Counted from the first letter of the stretch, positions 32,217 to 42,754 are shown. The stretch is DNA of 64,000 nucleotides from Aestuariirhabdus sp049985285 (GCF_049985285.1 NZ_JBNIEU010000003.1:324079-388078), one strand, 5' to 3'. Program-made: numbers and translations. Notes: generated by a model not told the origin, from the letters alone.

Positions 32217-35200
32217 ATGTCATCACAGTTTGTTCATTTACGCCTGCACACAGAATACTCGTTGGTCGATGGCTTGGTACGCCTGAAACCGCTGCTGGGT
32301 GCGGTCGCATCGAAAGGTATGCCCGCGGTTGCCATGACCGATCAATCCAACCTGTTCGCGTTGGTTAAATTTTATACCGGTGCAATGGGGGCGGGCATCA
32401 AGCCGATCTGTGGTGCCGATATGTGGGTCGAGAACCTCGATCCGCTGTTGCCTCCCACCCGGATACTGCTGCTGATCGTTAATGCCGAGGGTTATCGAAA
32501 TCTGACCGAGCTGATCTCCCGCGGCTTTCAGCACGGTCAGAAGCAGGGTGTTGCCATTGTGCAGCGTGAGTGGATTAAACAGGCCTCCGAGGGGTTGATT
32601 GCACTCTGCGGTGGACGCCAGGGGGAGATTGGACAGGCTCTGTTGGCGGGTAACACCGGTGATGCAGAGCAGTTGCTGCAAGAGTGGCGTGAGGTGTTTG
32701 GTGATCGCTTCTACCTGGAGGTACAGCGCACTTCGCGGGCCGGCGATGAAGATCATCTCCACCATGCCGTTACCTTGGCTGAGCGCACAGGTTGTCCGTT
32801 GGTCGCCACCAACGATGTCATGTTTCTTGAGAAAACCGATTACGAAGCCCATGAGACCCGTGTCTGCATCGGAGAGGGGCGGGCGCTGGATGATCCCCGC
32901 AGGCCCCGACTTTACAGCGAAGAGCAATACCTGAAATCTCCCCAGGAGATGAGTGAGCTATTCGCCGATCTGCCAGAAGCCCTTGAAAACAGCGTGGAGA
33001 TCTCCCGGCGTTGTACGGTTGAGGTGCAACTGGGTACCTATTTTCTACCCGATTACCCTGTCCCGGATGGGATGACCATGGATGAGTTCTTTCGTAAAGC
33101 CAGTTTTGAGGGCCTCGAGATGCGTCTCAAGCCTGTGCTGGAAGGGCTCGACGAACACCAGAGTAAGGAGCAGCGAAAGCTCTATGAGGACCGGCTCAGT
33201 TTCGAGCTGGATATCATTATCCAGATGGGATTTCCCGGCTATTTCCTTATCGTTATGGACTTTATTCGCTGGTCCAAGGCTAACGATATTCCCGTGGGTC
33301 CGGGGCGGGGCTCCGGTGCCGGTTCGCTGGTGGCGTACGTATTGGAAATTACCGACCTGGATCCGATCCCCTACGACCTCCTGTTTGAGCGCTTCCTGAA
33401 TCCAGAGCGGGTATCGATGCCCGATTTCGATGTTGATTTTTGTATGGATGGGCGTGATCGGGTGATCGATTATGTAGCCCAGACTTATGGGCGTGAAGCG
33501 GTTTCCCAGATCATCACCTTCGGAACCATGGCGGCGAAAGCCGTAGTGCGCGATGTTGCGCGGGTGCAGGGTAAGTCCTACGGTCTCGCCGATAAACTGT
33601 CGAAGATGATCCCCTTTGAGGTGGGTATGACCCTCGGTAAGGCGATCGAGCAGGAGGCAACGCTTAAGGAGTTTATCGAGACCGACGAGCAGGCGGGTGA
33701 GATCTGGGAGATGGCGCTCAAGCTCGAAGGGGTTACCCGGAACGTAGGCAAGCACGCGGGAGGGGTGGTTATTGCCCCCTCAAAACTGACCGATTTTGCG
33801 CCGCTTTACTGTGACGAGCAGGGGCATGGTCTGGTGACCCAGTTCGATAAAAATGATGTGGAATCGGCCGGTCTGGTGAAGTTCGACTTTCTGGGCTTGC
33901 GCACCCTGACGATCGTCAACTGGGCACTGGAGACGGTCAACAAAGTGCGGGCGCTCAGTGATGAGCCGCCTCTGAATATTATGGAGATCGACCTGGAGGA
34001 TAAGGCTTCGTTTGACCTCCTTAAACGGGCGGAAACCACTGCGGTATTCCAGTTAGAGTCCCGTGGCATGAAGGATCTGATCAAGCGCCTGCAGCCGAGC
34101 AGCTTTGAAGATATCATCGCCCTGGTGGCCCTATTCAGGCCGGGCCCGCTCGGCTCCGGAATGGTGGATGACTTCATCAACCGTAAGCATGGCCGTGAAA
34201 AGCTTTCCTATCCTCACCCCGACTACCAGCACGACGATCTGATACCGGTGCTCGAGCCCACCTACGGCATTATCCTGTATCAGGAGCAGGTTATGCAGAT
34301 CGCGCAGGTCATGGCGGGCTTTACCCTGGGCGGCGCCGACCTGCTGCGTCGGGCGATGGGCAAGAAAAAACCGGAGGAGATGGCCAAGCAGCGCGAGCTG
34401 TTTATGGATGGGGCCAAGGGGCGTGGCGTTGATGAGGGCTTGTCGGGGCCTATATTCGACCTGATGGAAAAATTTGCCGGTTACGGGTTTAACAAATCCC
34501 ACTCGGCTGCTTATGCGCTGGTCTCGTTTCAGACACTGTGGTTAAAGACCCATTATCCATCCGCTTTTATGGCTGCGGTATTAACCGCCGACATGCAAAA
34601 TACCGACAAGATTGTCACTCTGATCGAAGAGTGTCGGGAGATGAAACTGGTGATCGTGCCGCCGGATGTGAGCGGTAGCGAATACCGTTTCACCGTCAAT
34701 GAGCAGCAGGAGGTTGTCTATGGCCTCGGCGCAATTAAGGGGGTTGGTGAAGGACCGATCGAGGCGATCCAGATGGCTCGCCAGCAGGGGGGTGCCTTTG
34801 TTGATCTATTTGATTTCTGCAAGCGTCTGGACGGCAAAAAGATCAACAAGCGGGTGCTGGAGGCCCTGATTCGGTCGGGGGCAATGGATAAGTTGGCACC
34901 CGGCGGGGATTTGAGTCTTGGGCAAAAGCGCGCCATTTTGTTGGCCTCGATGGAGGAGGCTGCCAAGGCGGCAGATCAGTCCAGCAAGAGTTTGGATAGT
35001 GGGCATGATGATCTGTTCGGTGAGCTGGTCGCGGTGGGCGAGAGTAACGTCTACGAAAAGTTCATGGGAGTGCGCGAGTGGCCAGACAAGGAGCGCCTTA
35101 AGGGGGAAAAAGACACCCTGGGTATTTATCTTACCGGACACCCTATCGATGAATACGAAAAAGAGCTGCGCAACTTTGTACGCAACCGTATCAACGATCT

Positions 35201-35720
35201 CAAACCCGCGCGGGAAAGCCAGAATCTGGCAGGGTTGATCGTGGCGTCCAGGGTGATGAGAACCAAACGCGGTGACAAGATGGCGTTTATCACCCTCGAT
35301 GACCGCAGCGGGCGCATCGAGGTGTCTTTGTTCGCCGATTGTTACGAGGAGTATCAGCACCTGATCACCAAGGATACCTTGGTGTTTGTCGAGGGGGAGG
35401 TGAGTTTTGATGATTATTCCGGAGCGCTTAAGGTCCGGGCTAAGCGCCTGATGAGCCTGGTGGACGCGCGCCAGCAATATGCACGCTTCTTGTGTCTGGA
35501 GTTACCCGAGTCGCTCTGCAAAAACGGGTTTACCCAGTTTTTGGCCCAGCTGTTTGGTGATCATCCGGGAACCACTCCGGTGCAGGTTAATTACCGTCGC
35601 GATGATGCCAGGGCAACCCTGCTTCTAGGGGAGTCGTGGCGGGTAGAGCCCAGTGATGAGCTGGTGCAGGAGTTGCGCGATCACTATGGCAAGGATCAGG
35701 TGATGCTTAGCTATAATTGA
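32217..35720 (+). CDS. dnaE: DNA polymerase III alpha subunit
   Basis: Main replicative DNA polymerase. 1167 residues, similar to E. coli (1160). An N-terminal PHP domain starts RLHTEYSLVDG. The catalytic MPDFDVDF holds two of the three active-site aspartates. GPGRGSGAGSL and the RRAMGKKKPEEM finger region follow. A short GHDDLFGEL at about 932 is a probable beta-clamp-binding site. The C-terminal OB domain begins LAGLIVASRVM. accA lies downstream after a 199-base gap. Confidence 0.97.
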   Translation: MSSQFVHLRLHTEYSLVDGLVRLKPLLGAVASKGMPAVAMTDQSNLFALVKFYTGAMGAGIKPICGADMWVENLDPLLPPTRILLLIVNAEGYRNLTELISRGFQHGQKQGVAIVQREWIKQASEGLIALCGGRQGEIGQALLAGNTGDAEQLLQEWREVFGDRFYLEVQRTSRAGDEDHLHHAVTLAERTGCPLVATNDVMFLEKTDYEAHETRVCIGEGRALDDPRRPRLYSEEQYLKSPQEMSELFADLPEALENSVEISRRCTVEVQLGTYFLPDYPVPDGMTMDEFFRKASFEGLEMRLKPVLEGLDEHQSKEQRKLYEDRLSFELDIIIQMGFPGYFLIVMDFIRWSKANDIPVGPGRGSGAGSLVAYVLEITDLDPIPYDLLFERFLNPERVSMPDFDVDFCMDGRDRVIDYVAQTYGREAVSQIITFGTMAAKAVVRDVARVQGKSYGLADKLSKMIPFEVGMTLGKAIEQEATLKEFIETDEQAGEIWEMALKLEGVTRNVGKHAGGVVIAPSKLTDFAPLYCDEQGHGLVTQFDKNDVESAGLVKFDFLGLRTLTIVNWALETVNKVRALSDEPPLNIMEIDLEDKASFDLLKRAETTAVFQLESRGMKDLIKRLQPSSFEDIIALVALFRPGPLGSGMVDDFINRKHGREKLSYPHPDYQHDDLIPVLEPTYGIILYQEQVMQIAQVMAGFTLGGADLLRRAMGKKKPEEMAKQRELFMDGAKGRGVDEGLSGPIFDLMEKFAGYGFNKSHSAAYALVSFQTLWLKTHYPSAFMAAVLTADMQNTDKIVTLIEECREMKLVIVPPDVSGSEYRFTVNEQQEVVYGLGAIKGVGEGPIEAIQMARQQGGAFVDLFDFCKRLDGKKINKRVLEALIRSGAMDKLAPGGDLSLGQKRAILLASMEEAAKAADQSSKSLDSGHDDLFGELVAVGESNVYEKFMGVREWPDKERLKGEKDTLGIYLTGHPIDEYEKELRNFVRNRINDLKPARESQNLAGLIVASRVMRTKRGDKMAFITLDDRSGRIEVSLFADCYEEYQHLITKDTLVFVEGEVSFDDYSGALKVRAKRLMSLVDARQQYARFLCLELPESLCKNGFTQFLAQLFGDHPGTTPVQVNYRRDDARATLLLGESWRVEPSDELVQELRDHYGKDQVMLSYN

Positions 35721-35919
35721 GGCCAGTGGGCCGTAAAGTTTGATAGTAACGGACTCTATGGACTCCCGATAAAGCTGCTTCTGAATGATTACGGGAGAGG
35801 CAAGATCGCTTACTTTTTGTAACTCGACTCCTCAAGTTGAATCACGTAAGGTGGGCGGCTAAATCCAGTGAACCCTTGAATCCAATCGCACTAACTGGTG
35901 CGATGGTAAACGGAACGCC

Positions 35920-36870
35920 ATGAATCCTAACTATCTTGATTTCGAACAACCAATCGCTGACCTGGAAGCTAAAATAGAAGAGCTTCGTTTGGTTGGTAGT
36001 GACAACGAGCTGAATATCAACGACGAGATTCAGCGGCTGCAGGATAAGAGCCTGTCCCTGACCGAATCGATCTTCAAGGAGCTTAGCTCCTGGCAGATCG
36101 CTCAGATCGCGCGTCATCCCAAGCGTCCTTATACCCAGGATTATATCGACCTGATCTTTGACGATTTCGATGAGCTGCACGGCGATCGTCACTTTTCTGA
36201 TGATAAGGCGATTATTGGCGGTATAGGGCGCCTGGAAGGGCGTCCTGTGATGGTGATTGGTCACCAAAAGGGGCGTGATGTTCGCGAGAAGGTGCGCCGT
36301 AATTTTGGTATGCCCCGGCCTGAAGGGTACCGCAAGGCCTGTCGCATGATGGAGATGGCCGAGCGCTTCAAGATGCCGATTCTCACCTTTATTGATACTC
36401 CCGGTGCCTATCCTGGTATCGATGCCGAAGAGCGTGGCCAGAGTGAAGCGATCGCATACAACCTGGCGGTCATGTCTCGATTAAAAACCCCGATTATCTC
36501 TACTGTGGTAGGCGAGGGCGGGTCTGGTGGCGCGTTGGCAATTGGTGTCTGTGATCACCTGATGATGCTGCAGTACTCTACCTATTCTGTTATCTCTCCT
36601 GAGGGCTGCGCGTCGATTCTGTGGCGCAGCGCCGAGCGTGCACCCGATGCGGCTGAAGCGATGGGTATTACCGCAGATCGCCTCAACGGTTTTGGGATAG
36701 TGGATCAGGTCGTCGGCGAGCCTCTGGGTGGCGCCCATCGCGATAGGGAGCAGATGGCCAATAGCCTGAAAGCGTCCTTGCTGTCGCAACTGGATGATCT
36801 GGCAGGTTTGCCTGTTGATGAGCTGCTAGAACGCCGATACCAGCGCCTGCTCTCATACGGTATCAGTTAA
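35920..36870 (+). CDS. accA: acetyl-CoA carboxylase carboxyltransferase alpha subunit
   Basis: Half of the carboxyltransferase that makes malonyl-CoA for fatty-acid synthesis. 316 residues. It starts MNPNYLDFEQPIADLEAKIEE, the typical family opening. FDDFDELHGDR, IDTPGAYPGIDAEERGQ and GEGGSGGALAIGVCD (the crotonase-fold oxyanion region) are visible. A 7-bp hairpin (ATCGCAC/GTGCGAT, 35885-35904) lies just before the start and could affect initiation. A good terminator follows. Confidence 0.97.
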   Translation: MNPNYLDFEQPIADLEAKIEELRLVGSDNELNINDEIQRLQDKSLSLTESIFKELSSWQIAQIARHPKRPYTQDYIDLIFDDFDELHGDRHFSDDKAIIGGIGRLEGRPVMVIGHQKGRDVREKVRRNFGMPRPEGYRKACRMMEMAERFKMPILTFIDTPGAYPGIDAEERGQSEAIAYNLAVMSRLKTPIISTVVGEGGSGGALAIGVCDHLMMLQYSTYSVISPEGCASILWRSAERAPDAAEAMGITADRLNGFGIVDQVVGEPLGGAHRDREQMANSLKASLLSQLDDLAGLPVDELLERRYQRLLSYGIS

Positions 36871-36881
36871 ACCATCGCAGG

Positions 36882-36920
36882 AAAAAGGCCCGGTTGATCT
36901 GTCGTCACCGGGCCTTTTTT
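36882..36920 (+). terminator. terminator after accA
   Basis: AAAAAGGCCCGG (36882-36893) pairs with CCGGGCCTTTTT (36908-36919), 14-base loop, T-run in and after the arm. Confidence 0.9.
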
Positions 36921-37034
36921 ATTGCATAAAATGGGTGGCGCGGCCCAGGGCCAGGCTTTGGGCTCTTGCATGGCCACAATAGAGACCGGTAGATCTGTTA
37001 TGCTGAACAACCTCTGCGGTTAATACTTTTTGCC

Positions 37035-38405
37035 ATGGCTGTTACCGAACTGACTCCCGATCATCTCAAACCGTTGCTCGCGCCGCTGCATGAGCGGCGC
37101 TTTGTGGTGGCTCTTAGTGGCGGCCTGGACTCGGTCGTGCTGCTCGAGCTGATGCAGCGCTTGCGCAGCGAGGGGGTTATCGCCCGTCTTTCTGCGCTGC
37201 ACGTAAATCATCAGTTGAGCCCTAACGCCCTTGATTGGGAGCAGCATTGCCGGGCATTGTGCGAGCGCTGGCAGGTACCACTGGAAACGGTCCCTGTAAC
37301 CCTTGATGCCCGGGGCGCAAACCTTGAGGAACAGGCTCGGGAAGCGCGCTATGAGGCGATGGCGCAACACTGTGGGGCCAACGACTGTTTCCTGTTGGCC
37401 CATCACCAGCAAGACCAGGCGGAGACCCTGCTTTACCGGTTGGTAAGAGGCAGCGGAGCGCGGGGCTTGGGTTCTATCCCGAGACGTCGGCAGCTGGGAG
37501 CGGGGGAGTTGTTGCGACCCCTGCTGGACCACAGTCGCAGCCAGTTGCTCGACTACGGAAAATCCCGCGATCTGCGCTGGGTTGAGGATGAAAGTAACCG
37601 GTCGCTGCGGTTCGATCGCAACTACTTGCGCCACCGGGTGTTGCCGGCATTTCGGCAACGATGGCCCGATATCGATTCCCGTCTGGCAAGGCAGGCTCAG
37701 CGGATGGCGGGTGACGCTGAGCTGCTGGATCAGTTGGCGGCCCTGGACCTGGCCGCGAGCCAAGTGTCGTCGCCGGACGCCTGGCTGTCCGGCTACCCCA
37801 TGTTGTCGTGGCAGCCGCTTCGGGAGCAGAGTCCTTCGCGTCAGCGTAATCTGCTGCGATTCTGGCTGCGTCAGCTGGGTGTTGCGGTTCCGGGTGAGGC
37901 GCTATGCGAGCAGCTGCTAGCGTTGGCCAATAGTCGTGTCGACGCCAATCCCTGCGTACAGTGGCAAGGGTGGGAAATAAACCGCTACCGGGGTGTTTTG
38001 GTGGTTCACAAGCGCTTCGCCCCACCTGGCGAAAGCGGAACCTTTTTCTTGCGCGAGGGAGATCTGGCCCTGGTTAATAACGGTCAACTTCGCGTCCGGC
38101 AGGCATCGCTCCAGAAGCACAGGCTTTGTACCGACCTGGGTCCGCTGCGGATCGGTTATCGTTGCGACGGTTTTGAACCAGAGCGCATCAAATTGGCCGG
38201 TCGCCGGGGCAGCAAGTCCTATAAGAAGTTGATGCAGGAACAGGGCGTTCCGCCCTGGCTGCGGGATCGCTGGCCGTTGTTGATCTGCGGCACAGAGCTG
38301 GTAGCTGTGCCCTCTATCGGAGTGTTGGAAGGTTTTTCCGCCCCTTCTGAAGAGGAGGGATTCGAGCTGGTATGGCAGGTGCCAAAATGGGGTGGTTCGG
38401 ATTGA
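37035..38405 (+). CDS. tilS: tRNA(Ile)-lysidine synthase
   Basis: Adds lysine to C34 of the CAU-anticodon tRNA-Ile, changing both codon reading and charging. 456 residues. The PP-loop SGGLDSVVLLEL is near residues 30-41, followed by LHVNHQLSP and LAHHQQDQAETLLYRLVRGSGARGL. A C-terminal domain of about 90 residues (RRGSKSYKKLMQEQGVPPWLR) matches the tRNA-binding TilS_C domain. It sits between accA and pyrG, the pseudomonad order. Confidence 0.96.
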   Translation: MAVTELTPDHLKPLLAPLHERRFVVALSGGLDSVVLLELMQRLRSEGVIARLSALHVNHQLSPNALDWEQHCRALCERWQVPLETVPVTLDARGANLEEQAREARYEAMAQHCGANDCFLLAHHQQDQAETLLYRLVRGSGARGLGSIPRRRQLGAGELLRPLLDHSRSQLLDYGKSRDLRWVEDESNRSLRFDRNYLRHRVLPAFRQRWPDIDSRLARQAQRMAGDAELLDQLAALDLAASQVSSPDAWLSGYPMLSWQPLREQSPSRQRNLLRFWLRQLGVAVPGEALCEQLLALANSRVDANPCVQWQGWEINRYRGVLVVHKRFAPPGESGTFFLREGDLALVNNGQLRVRQASLQKHRLCTDLGPLRIGYRCDGFEPERIKLAGRRGSKSYKKLMQEQGVPPWLRDRWPLLICGTELVAVPSIGVLEGFSAPSEEEGFELVWQVPKWGGSD

Positions 38406-38510
38406 GCTGGCTAGCGCCTTCTGGTATCCTGCAACCCCATCTCGAGATGCTTTGATATCTCCCTTCGCTGTCGCGGCGCCTTGCCGCTAATTTGCTATTA
38501 CAGGCCTTAC

Positions 38511-40145
38511 ATGACGCACTATATCTTCGTCACCGGTGGTGTTGTTTCTTCGTTGGGGAAGGGCATTGCCGCCGCCTCGCTTGCTGCTATTCTTGAGGCC
38601 CGTGGCCTGAAGGTCACCATGCTTAAGCTCGACCCCTACATCAACGTGGATCCTGGAACCATGAGTCCTTTTCAGCATGGAGAGGTATTTGTGACCGAGG
38701 ATGGTGCCGAGACCGATCTTGATCTGGGGCATTATGAGCGCTTTATTCGCACCACGATGCGTCAGGGTAATAATTTCACCACCGGACGTGTCTATGAGCA
38801 CGTGTTGCGGAAGGAGCGCCGTGGAGACTATCTCGGCGGGACCGTGCAGGTCATTCCTCATATTACCGATGAGATCAAGCGCCGGGTTATAGCCGGTGCG
38901 GGCGACGCGGACGTAGCGCTGGTAGAGATCGGCGGCACCGTGGGTGATATCGAGTCCCAACCCTTTCTGGAGGCGGTGCGACAGCTTAAGGTCGAGCTGG
39001 GTTATAACCGCGCCATGCTGATGCACCTGACTCTGGTGCCTTACATCGCAACGGCCGGCGAAACCAAAACCAAGCCTACCCAGCACTCGGTCAAAGAGTT
39101 GCGTTCGATAGGTTTGCAGCCCGATATTCTAGTGTGCCGTAGCGATCACCACATCGACCGTTCCTCCCGCCGAAAGATCTCCCTGTTTACCAACGTGGAG
39201 GAGCAAGCGGTTATCTCCCTTGAGGATGCCGACACCATTTATCGTATCCCCTCTATGTTGCATAACCAGGGGGTAGATTCGCTGGTGGTTAAGCGTTTCC
39301 ATCTCGAATGTAACGAGGCTGACCTGAGCGAATGGGATGCCGTACTCGACGCTGAGCTGAATCCGGAACACGAAGTGACCGTGGCTATGGTTGGCAAGTA
39401 TATGGAGCTGTTGGATGCGTACAAATCGCTGATCGAGGCGATGAAGCACGCGGGCCTCAAAGCTCGCACTAAGGTGAAGCTCAAGTACATCGACTCCGAA
39501 CAGATCGAACAGGAGGGGCTCGGACTGCTGGAAGGCGCTGACGCGATCCTTGTGCCCGGTGGGTTCGGTCATCGAGGGGTCGAAGGCAAGATTCTGGCGG
39601 CGCGTTATGCCCGCGAAAACAAAGTCCCCTATTTGGGGATCTGTCTCGGCATGCAAGTGGCCGTGGTCGAGTATGCGCGCCATATGGCGGGTCTCGATGG
39701 TGCCAATAGTACCGAGTTTGGACAAAATCTGGATCACCCGGTTATAGGTTTGATTACCGAGTGGACCACCTCCTCAGGTGATGTAGAGCAACGAGCCAAA
39801 GATTCGGATCTGGGCGGGACCATGCGCCTGGGCAGCCAGCAGTGCAACCTGACCTCGGGCTCTCGCTCTTATGAGGCCTATGGCAGCAATGTAATTGCTG
39901 AGCGCCATCGTCACCGCTACGAAGTGAACAACAATTACGTTAAACAGCTTGAGGCTGCAGGGCTGATGATTGCCGGACGTTCGGCGGATAACTCCTTGGT
40001 GGAAATTGTGGAGGTGCCTGATCACCCCTGGTACGTAGCGTGTCAGTTCCATCCTGAATTTACCTCAACTCCTCGCGATGGACACCCTCTATTCACCGGT
40101 TTTGTGAAGGCTGCGTTGGCTCAGCAGAAGGATGCTCAAGCATGA
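38511..40145 (+). CDS. pyrG: CTP synthase
   Basis: Converts UTP to CTP using glutamine and ATP. 544 residues from ATG 38511 (MTHYIFVTGGVVSSLGKGI); the upstream in-frame ATG at 38481 precedes the conserved N-terminus and is not expected. The synthetase P-loop GGVVSSLGKGIAAASLA leads. The glutamine amidotransferase nucleophile lies in YLGICLGMQVAVVEYAR, and the catalytic His-Glu in HPEFTSTP. It overlaps kdsA by four bases (ATGA). Confidence 0.98.
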   Translation: MTHYIFVTGGVVSSLGKGIAAASLAAILEARGLKVTMLKLDPYINVDPGTMSPFQHGEVFVTEDGAETDLDLGHYERFIRTTMRQGNNFTTGRVYEHVLRKERRGDYLGGTVQVIPHITDEIKRRVIAGAGDADVALVEIGGTVGDIESQPFLEAVRQLKVELGYNRAMLMHLTLVPYIATAGETKTKPTQHSVKELRSIGLQPDILVCRSDHHIDRSSRRKISLFTNVEEQAVISLEDADTIYRIPSMLHNQGVDSLVVKRFHLECNEADLSEWDAVLDAELNPEHEVTVAMVGKYMELLDAYKSLIEAMKHAGLKARTKVKLKYIDSEQIEQEGLGLLEGADAILVPGGFGHRGVEGKILAARYARENKVPYLGICLGMQVAVVEYARHMAGLDGANSTEFGQNLDHPVIGLITEWTTSSGDVEQRAKDSDLGGTMRLGSQQCNLTSGSRSYEAYGSNVIAERHRHRYEVNNNYVKQLEAAGLMIAGRSADNSLVEIVEVPDHPWYVACQFHPEFTSTPRDGHPLFTGFVKAALAQQKDAQA

Positions 40146-40999
40146 GTCGGTCCGTTGCGCAAAAAGTAATTCGTGTCGGAGATATCCAGATCTCCAACGA
40201 GCTGCCCTTTGCCTTGCTAGGCGGCATGAACGTACTCGAGTCTCGTGATCTTGCGATGCAGGTGGCGGAAGCTTACGTGGAAGTGACCGGCAAGTTGGGC
40301 ATTCCTTATGTGTTCAAGGCCTCTTTTGACAAGGCTAATCGCTCTTCGATTAACTCCTATCGAGGACCTGGGCTGGAGGAGGGCTTGAAGATCTTGCAGG
40401 AGATCAAGCAGCAGTTCTCCGTGCCGGTCATCACCGATGTGCATGAACCCGCACAGTGCCAGGCGGCGGCCGAGGTTGCCGATATTATTCAGTTGCCGGC
40501 GTTTTTGTCGCGTCAGACCGACCTGGTGATGGCGATGGCGAAGACCGATGCGGTTATTAATATCAAGAAGGCCCAGTTCCTTGCCCCTCGTGAAATGCAG
40601 CATATTCTCACTAAGTGCGAAGAGGCGGGTAATGATCGCCTGATGCTATGTGAGCGCGGCAGTAGTTTCGGTTATAACAATCTCGTCGTCGATATGCTTG
40701 GTTTCGGCCTGATGAAAACCTTTGGTTACCCGGTGGTGTTCGACGTGACGCACTCGTTACAGATGCCGGGAGGCCGCAGCGATAGCGCTGGAGGTCGTCG
40801 AGCCCAGGTAGCCGAGCTGGGACGCGCCGGCATGAGTCAGGGGCTGGCAGGATTGTTTCTTGAAGCCCACCCTGACCCCTCGCAAGCCAAGTGCGATGGT
40901 CCCTGTGCACTGCGGCTTGACCAGCTCGAACCCTTCCTTAAGCAAATGAAAGTGATCGATGAGGCGACCAAGAGTCTCGACCCGATCATTAACGATTAA
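40142..40999 (+). CDS. kdsA: 3-deoxy-D-manno-octulosonate 8-phosphate synthase
   Basis: Condenses PEP with arabinose 5-phosphate to make KDO-8-phosphate for the LPS inner core. 285 residues. GGMNVLESRDLAMQVAE carries asparagine where metal-dependent KdsA enzymes have cysteine, so this is the metal-independent E. coli type. KASFDKANRSS and the C-terminal LEAHPDPSQAKCDGPCAL are typical. Coupled to pyrG; eno follows after 33 bases. Confidence 0.97.
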   Translation: MSRSVAQKVIRVGDIQISNELPFALLGGMNVLESRDLAMQVAEAYVEVTGKLGIPYVFKASFDKANRSSINSYRGPGLEEGLKILQEIKQQFSVPVITDVHEPAQCQAAAEVADIIQLPAFLSRQTDLVMAMAKTDAVINIKKAQFLAPREMQHILTKCEEAGNDRLMLCERGSSFGYNNLVVDMLGFGLMKTFGYPVVFDVTHSLQMPGGRSDSAGGRRAQVAELGRAGMSQGLAGLFLEAHPDPSQAKCDGPCALRLDQLEPFLKQMKVIDEATKSLDPIIND

Positions 41000-41032
41000 C
41001 GAATAGTCTGTTTTTACTGGAGAGATCAAAAG

Positions 41033-42322
41033 ATGGCAGAGATTGTCGATATCAAGGCTCGTGAAATTCTCGATTCTCGGGGCAACCCCACCGTAGAAGC
41101 TGATGTTGTGCTTGCTTCTGGCACCGTTGGCCGGGCTTGCGCCCCTTCCGGAGCCTCTACTGGTTCCCGTGAAGCGCTGGAATTACGCGACGGCGACAAG
41201 TCTCGCTACCTGGGTAAGGGTGTTCGCAAGGCCGTCGAAGGTATCAATACTCGCATTCGCGAGCGACTGCTGGGTATGGATGCTGCCGCCCAGCGTGAAC
41301 TCGACACCGCGATGATCGAGCTGGATGGTACCGAAAATAAAGAGGTGTTGGGTGCTAACGCCATTCTTGCGGTATCCCTGGCTGCTGCCAAAGCTGCCGC
41401 GCAGGAGAAGGGCATTCCCCTGTACCAACACATTGCGGACATTAATGGCACACCGGGCCAATACAGCATGCCGGTACCTATGATGAACATTATCAATGGT
41501 GGCGAGCACGCTGATAATAACGTGGACATTCAGGAGTTCATGATTCAGCCGGTGAAAGTCGATAGTTTTGCCGAAGCGCTGCGTGTGGGTGCCGAGATCT
41601 TCCATAGCCTGAAAAAAGTTTTGCAGCAGCGTGGGCTCAACACAGCCGTAGGCGATGAAGGCGGATTTGCACCTAACCTGCCATCGAATGAGGCTGCGTT
41701 AGAGGTTATCTCCGAGGCGGTTAGTGCTGCAGGTTACGTGCTGGGTGAAGACGTTACCCTGGCTCTTGATTGTGCGTCTTCCGAGTTTTACAAGGATGGG
41801 AATTACGATCTGGCAGGTGAGGGCAAGGTGTTCGACGCTAGTGGCTTTGCCGACTATCTGGCGGGCTTGACCGAGCGTTTCCCAATCATCTCTATCGAAG
41901 ATGGTATGGATGAATCCGATTGGGCTGGCTGGAAGGTGTTGACCGACAAAATCGGTAGTAAAGTGCAGCTGGTTGGCGATGACCTGTTTGTAACGAATAC
42001 TCGTATTCTTAAGCGCGGAGTTGAAGAGGGAGTCGGAAACTCGATTCTGATTAAATTCAACCAGATCGGTACTCTGTCTGAAACCCTGGACGCTATCGCT
42101 ATGGCCAAACAGGGTGGTTTTACCGCGGTGATCTCTCATCGTAGTGGTGAAACTGAGGATGCCACAATCGCTGACCTGGCCGTGGGTACCGCAGCGGGCC
42201 AGATTAAAACCGGTTCGCTGTGCCGCTCCGACCGTGTTGCCAAGTATAACCAGTTGTTGCGCATCGAAGAGGAGCTTGATGGTATGGCTCCCTACCGTGG
42301 AATCGCTGAATTTAAAGCGTAA
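41033..42322 (+). CDS. eno: enolase
   Basis: Glycolytic 2-phosphoglycerate dehydratase and part of the RNA degradosome. 429 residues. SRGNPTVEADV at the N-terminus and the loop GASTGSREALELRD are visible; the metal and catalytic residues are in LALDCASSEFY, SIEDGMDESDW and LVGDDLFVTN, and SHRSGETEDATIADLAVG near the end. GGAG precedes ATG 41033. A strong terminator follows. Confidence 0.98.
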   Translation: MAEIVDIKAREILDSRGNPTVEADVVLASGTVGRACAPSGASTGSREALELRDGDKSRYLGKGVRKAVEGINTRIRERLLGMDAAAQRELDTAMIELDGTENKEVLGANAILAVSLAAAKAAAQEKGIPLYQHIADINGTPGQYSMPVPMMNIINGGEHADNNVDIQEFMIQPVKVDSFAEALRVGAEIFHSLKKVLQQRGLNTAVGDEGGFAPNLPSNEAALEVISEAVSAAGYVLGEDVTLALDCASSEFYKDGNYDLAGEGKVFDASGFADYLAGLTERFPIISIEDGMDESDWAGWKVLTDKIGSKVQLVGDDLFVTNTRILKRGVEEGVGNSILIKFNQIGTLSETLDAIAMAKQGGFTAVISHRSGETEDATIADLAVGTAAGQIKTGSLCRSDRVAKYNQLLRIEEELDGMAPYRGIAEFKA

Positions 42323-42341
42323 AGCATACCGTTGAGCATAG

Positions 42342-42369
42342 AAAAAGGGATCGAATCGATCCCTTTTTT
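42342..42369 (+). terminator. terminator after eno
   Basis: AAAAAGGGATCG (42342-42353) pairs with CGATCCCTTTTT around AAT, ending in six T residues (42364-42369). Confidence 0.92.
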
Positions 42370-42457
42370 GTGCCCGGATCATTACCCTCCGGGACACAGG
42401 GGGTGGTATGCTCATCTCTTAATTTGACCGGTAGAGGGAGTCTATCGGTATTACTTT

Positions 42458-42754
42458 ATGGCTATTGTTGTGAGATTCCCCGTAAAAGTTGTTATTGCAC
42501 TCCTCACCCTGATGTTGCTATCGCTGCAGTATCGCCTCTGGTTTGGCGAAAGCAGTCTTAGTCAGTTGCGGGAGACCGATGCTCAGATTGAGAAACAGCG
42601 GCTTGAGAATCAGCGTCTTGAGCAGCGAAACCGCGTGCTTGAGGCCGAGGTTGTAGAGCTGCAACGGGGACTGGATACTCTTGAAGAGCGTGCCCGCAGT
42701 GATTTGGGTATGGTGAAAGAGGGTGAGCAGTTTTACCTGACACCTATCGAATAG
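42458..42754 (+). CDS. ftsB: cell division protein FtsB
   Basis: Small divisome protein of the FtsQ-FtsB-FtsL complex. 98 residues: one N-terminal membrane helix (VVIALLTLMLLSLQYRLWF) followed by a periplasmic leucine-rich coiled coil (QIEKQRLENQRLEQRNRVLE) and a conserved ending with ERARSDLGMVKEGEQFY. The eno-ftsB-ispD order is standard. A GTG at 42470 is an alternative start that would trim four residues. Confidence 0.94.
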   Translation: MAIVVRFPVKVVIALLTLMLLSLQYRLWFGESSLSQLRETDAQIEKQRLENQRLEQRNRVLEAEVVELQRGLDTLEERARSDLGMVKEGEQFYLTPIE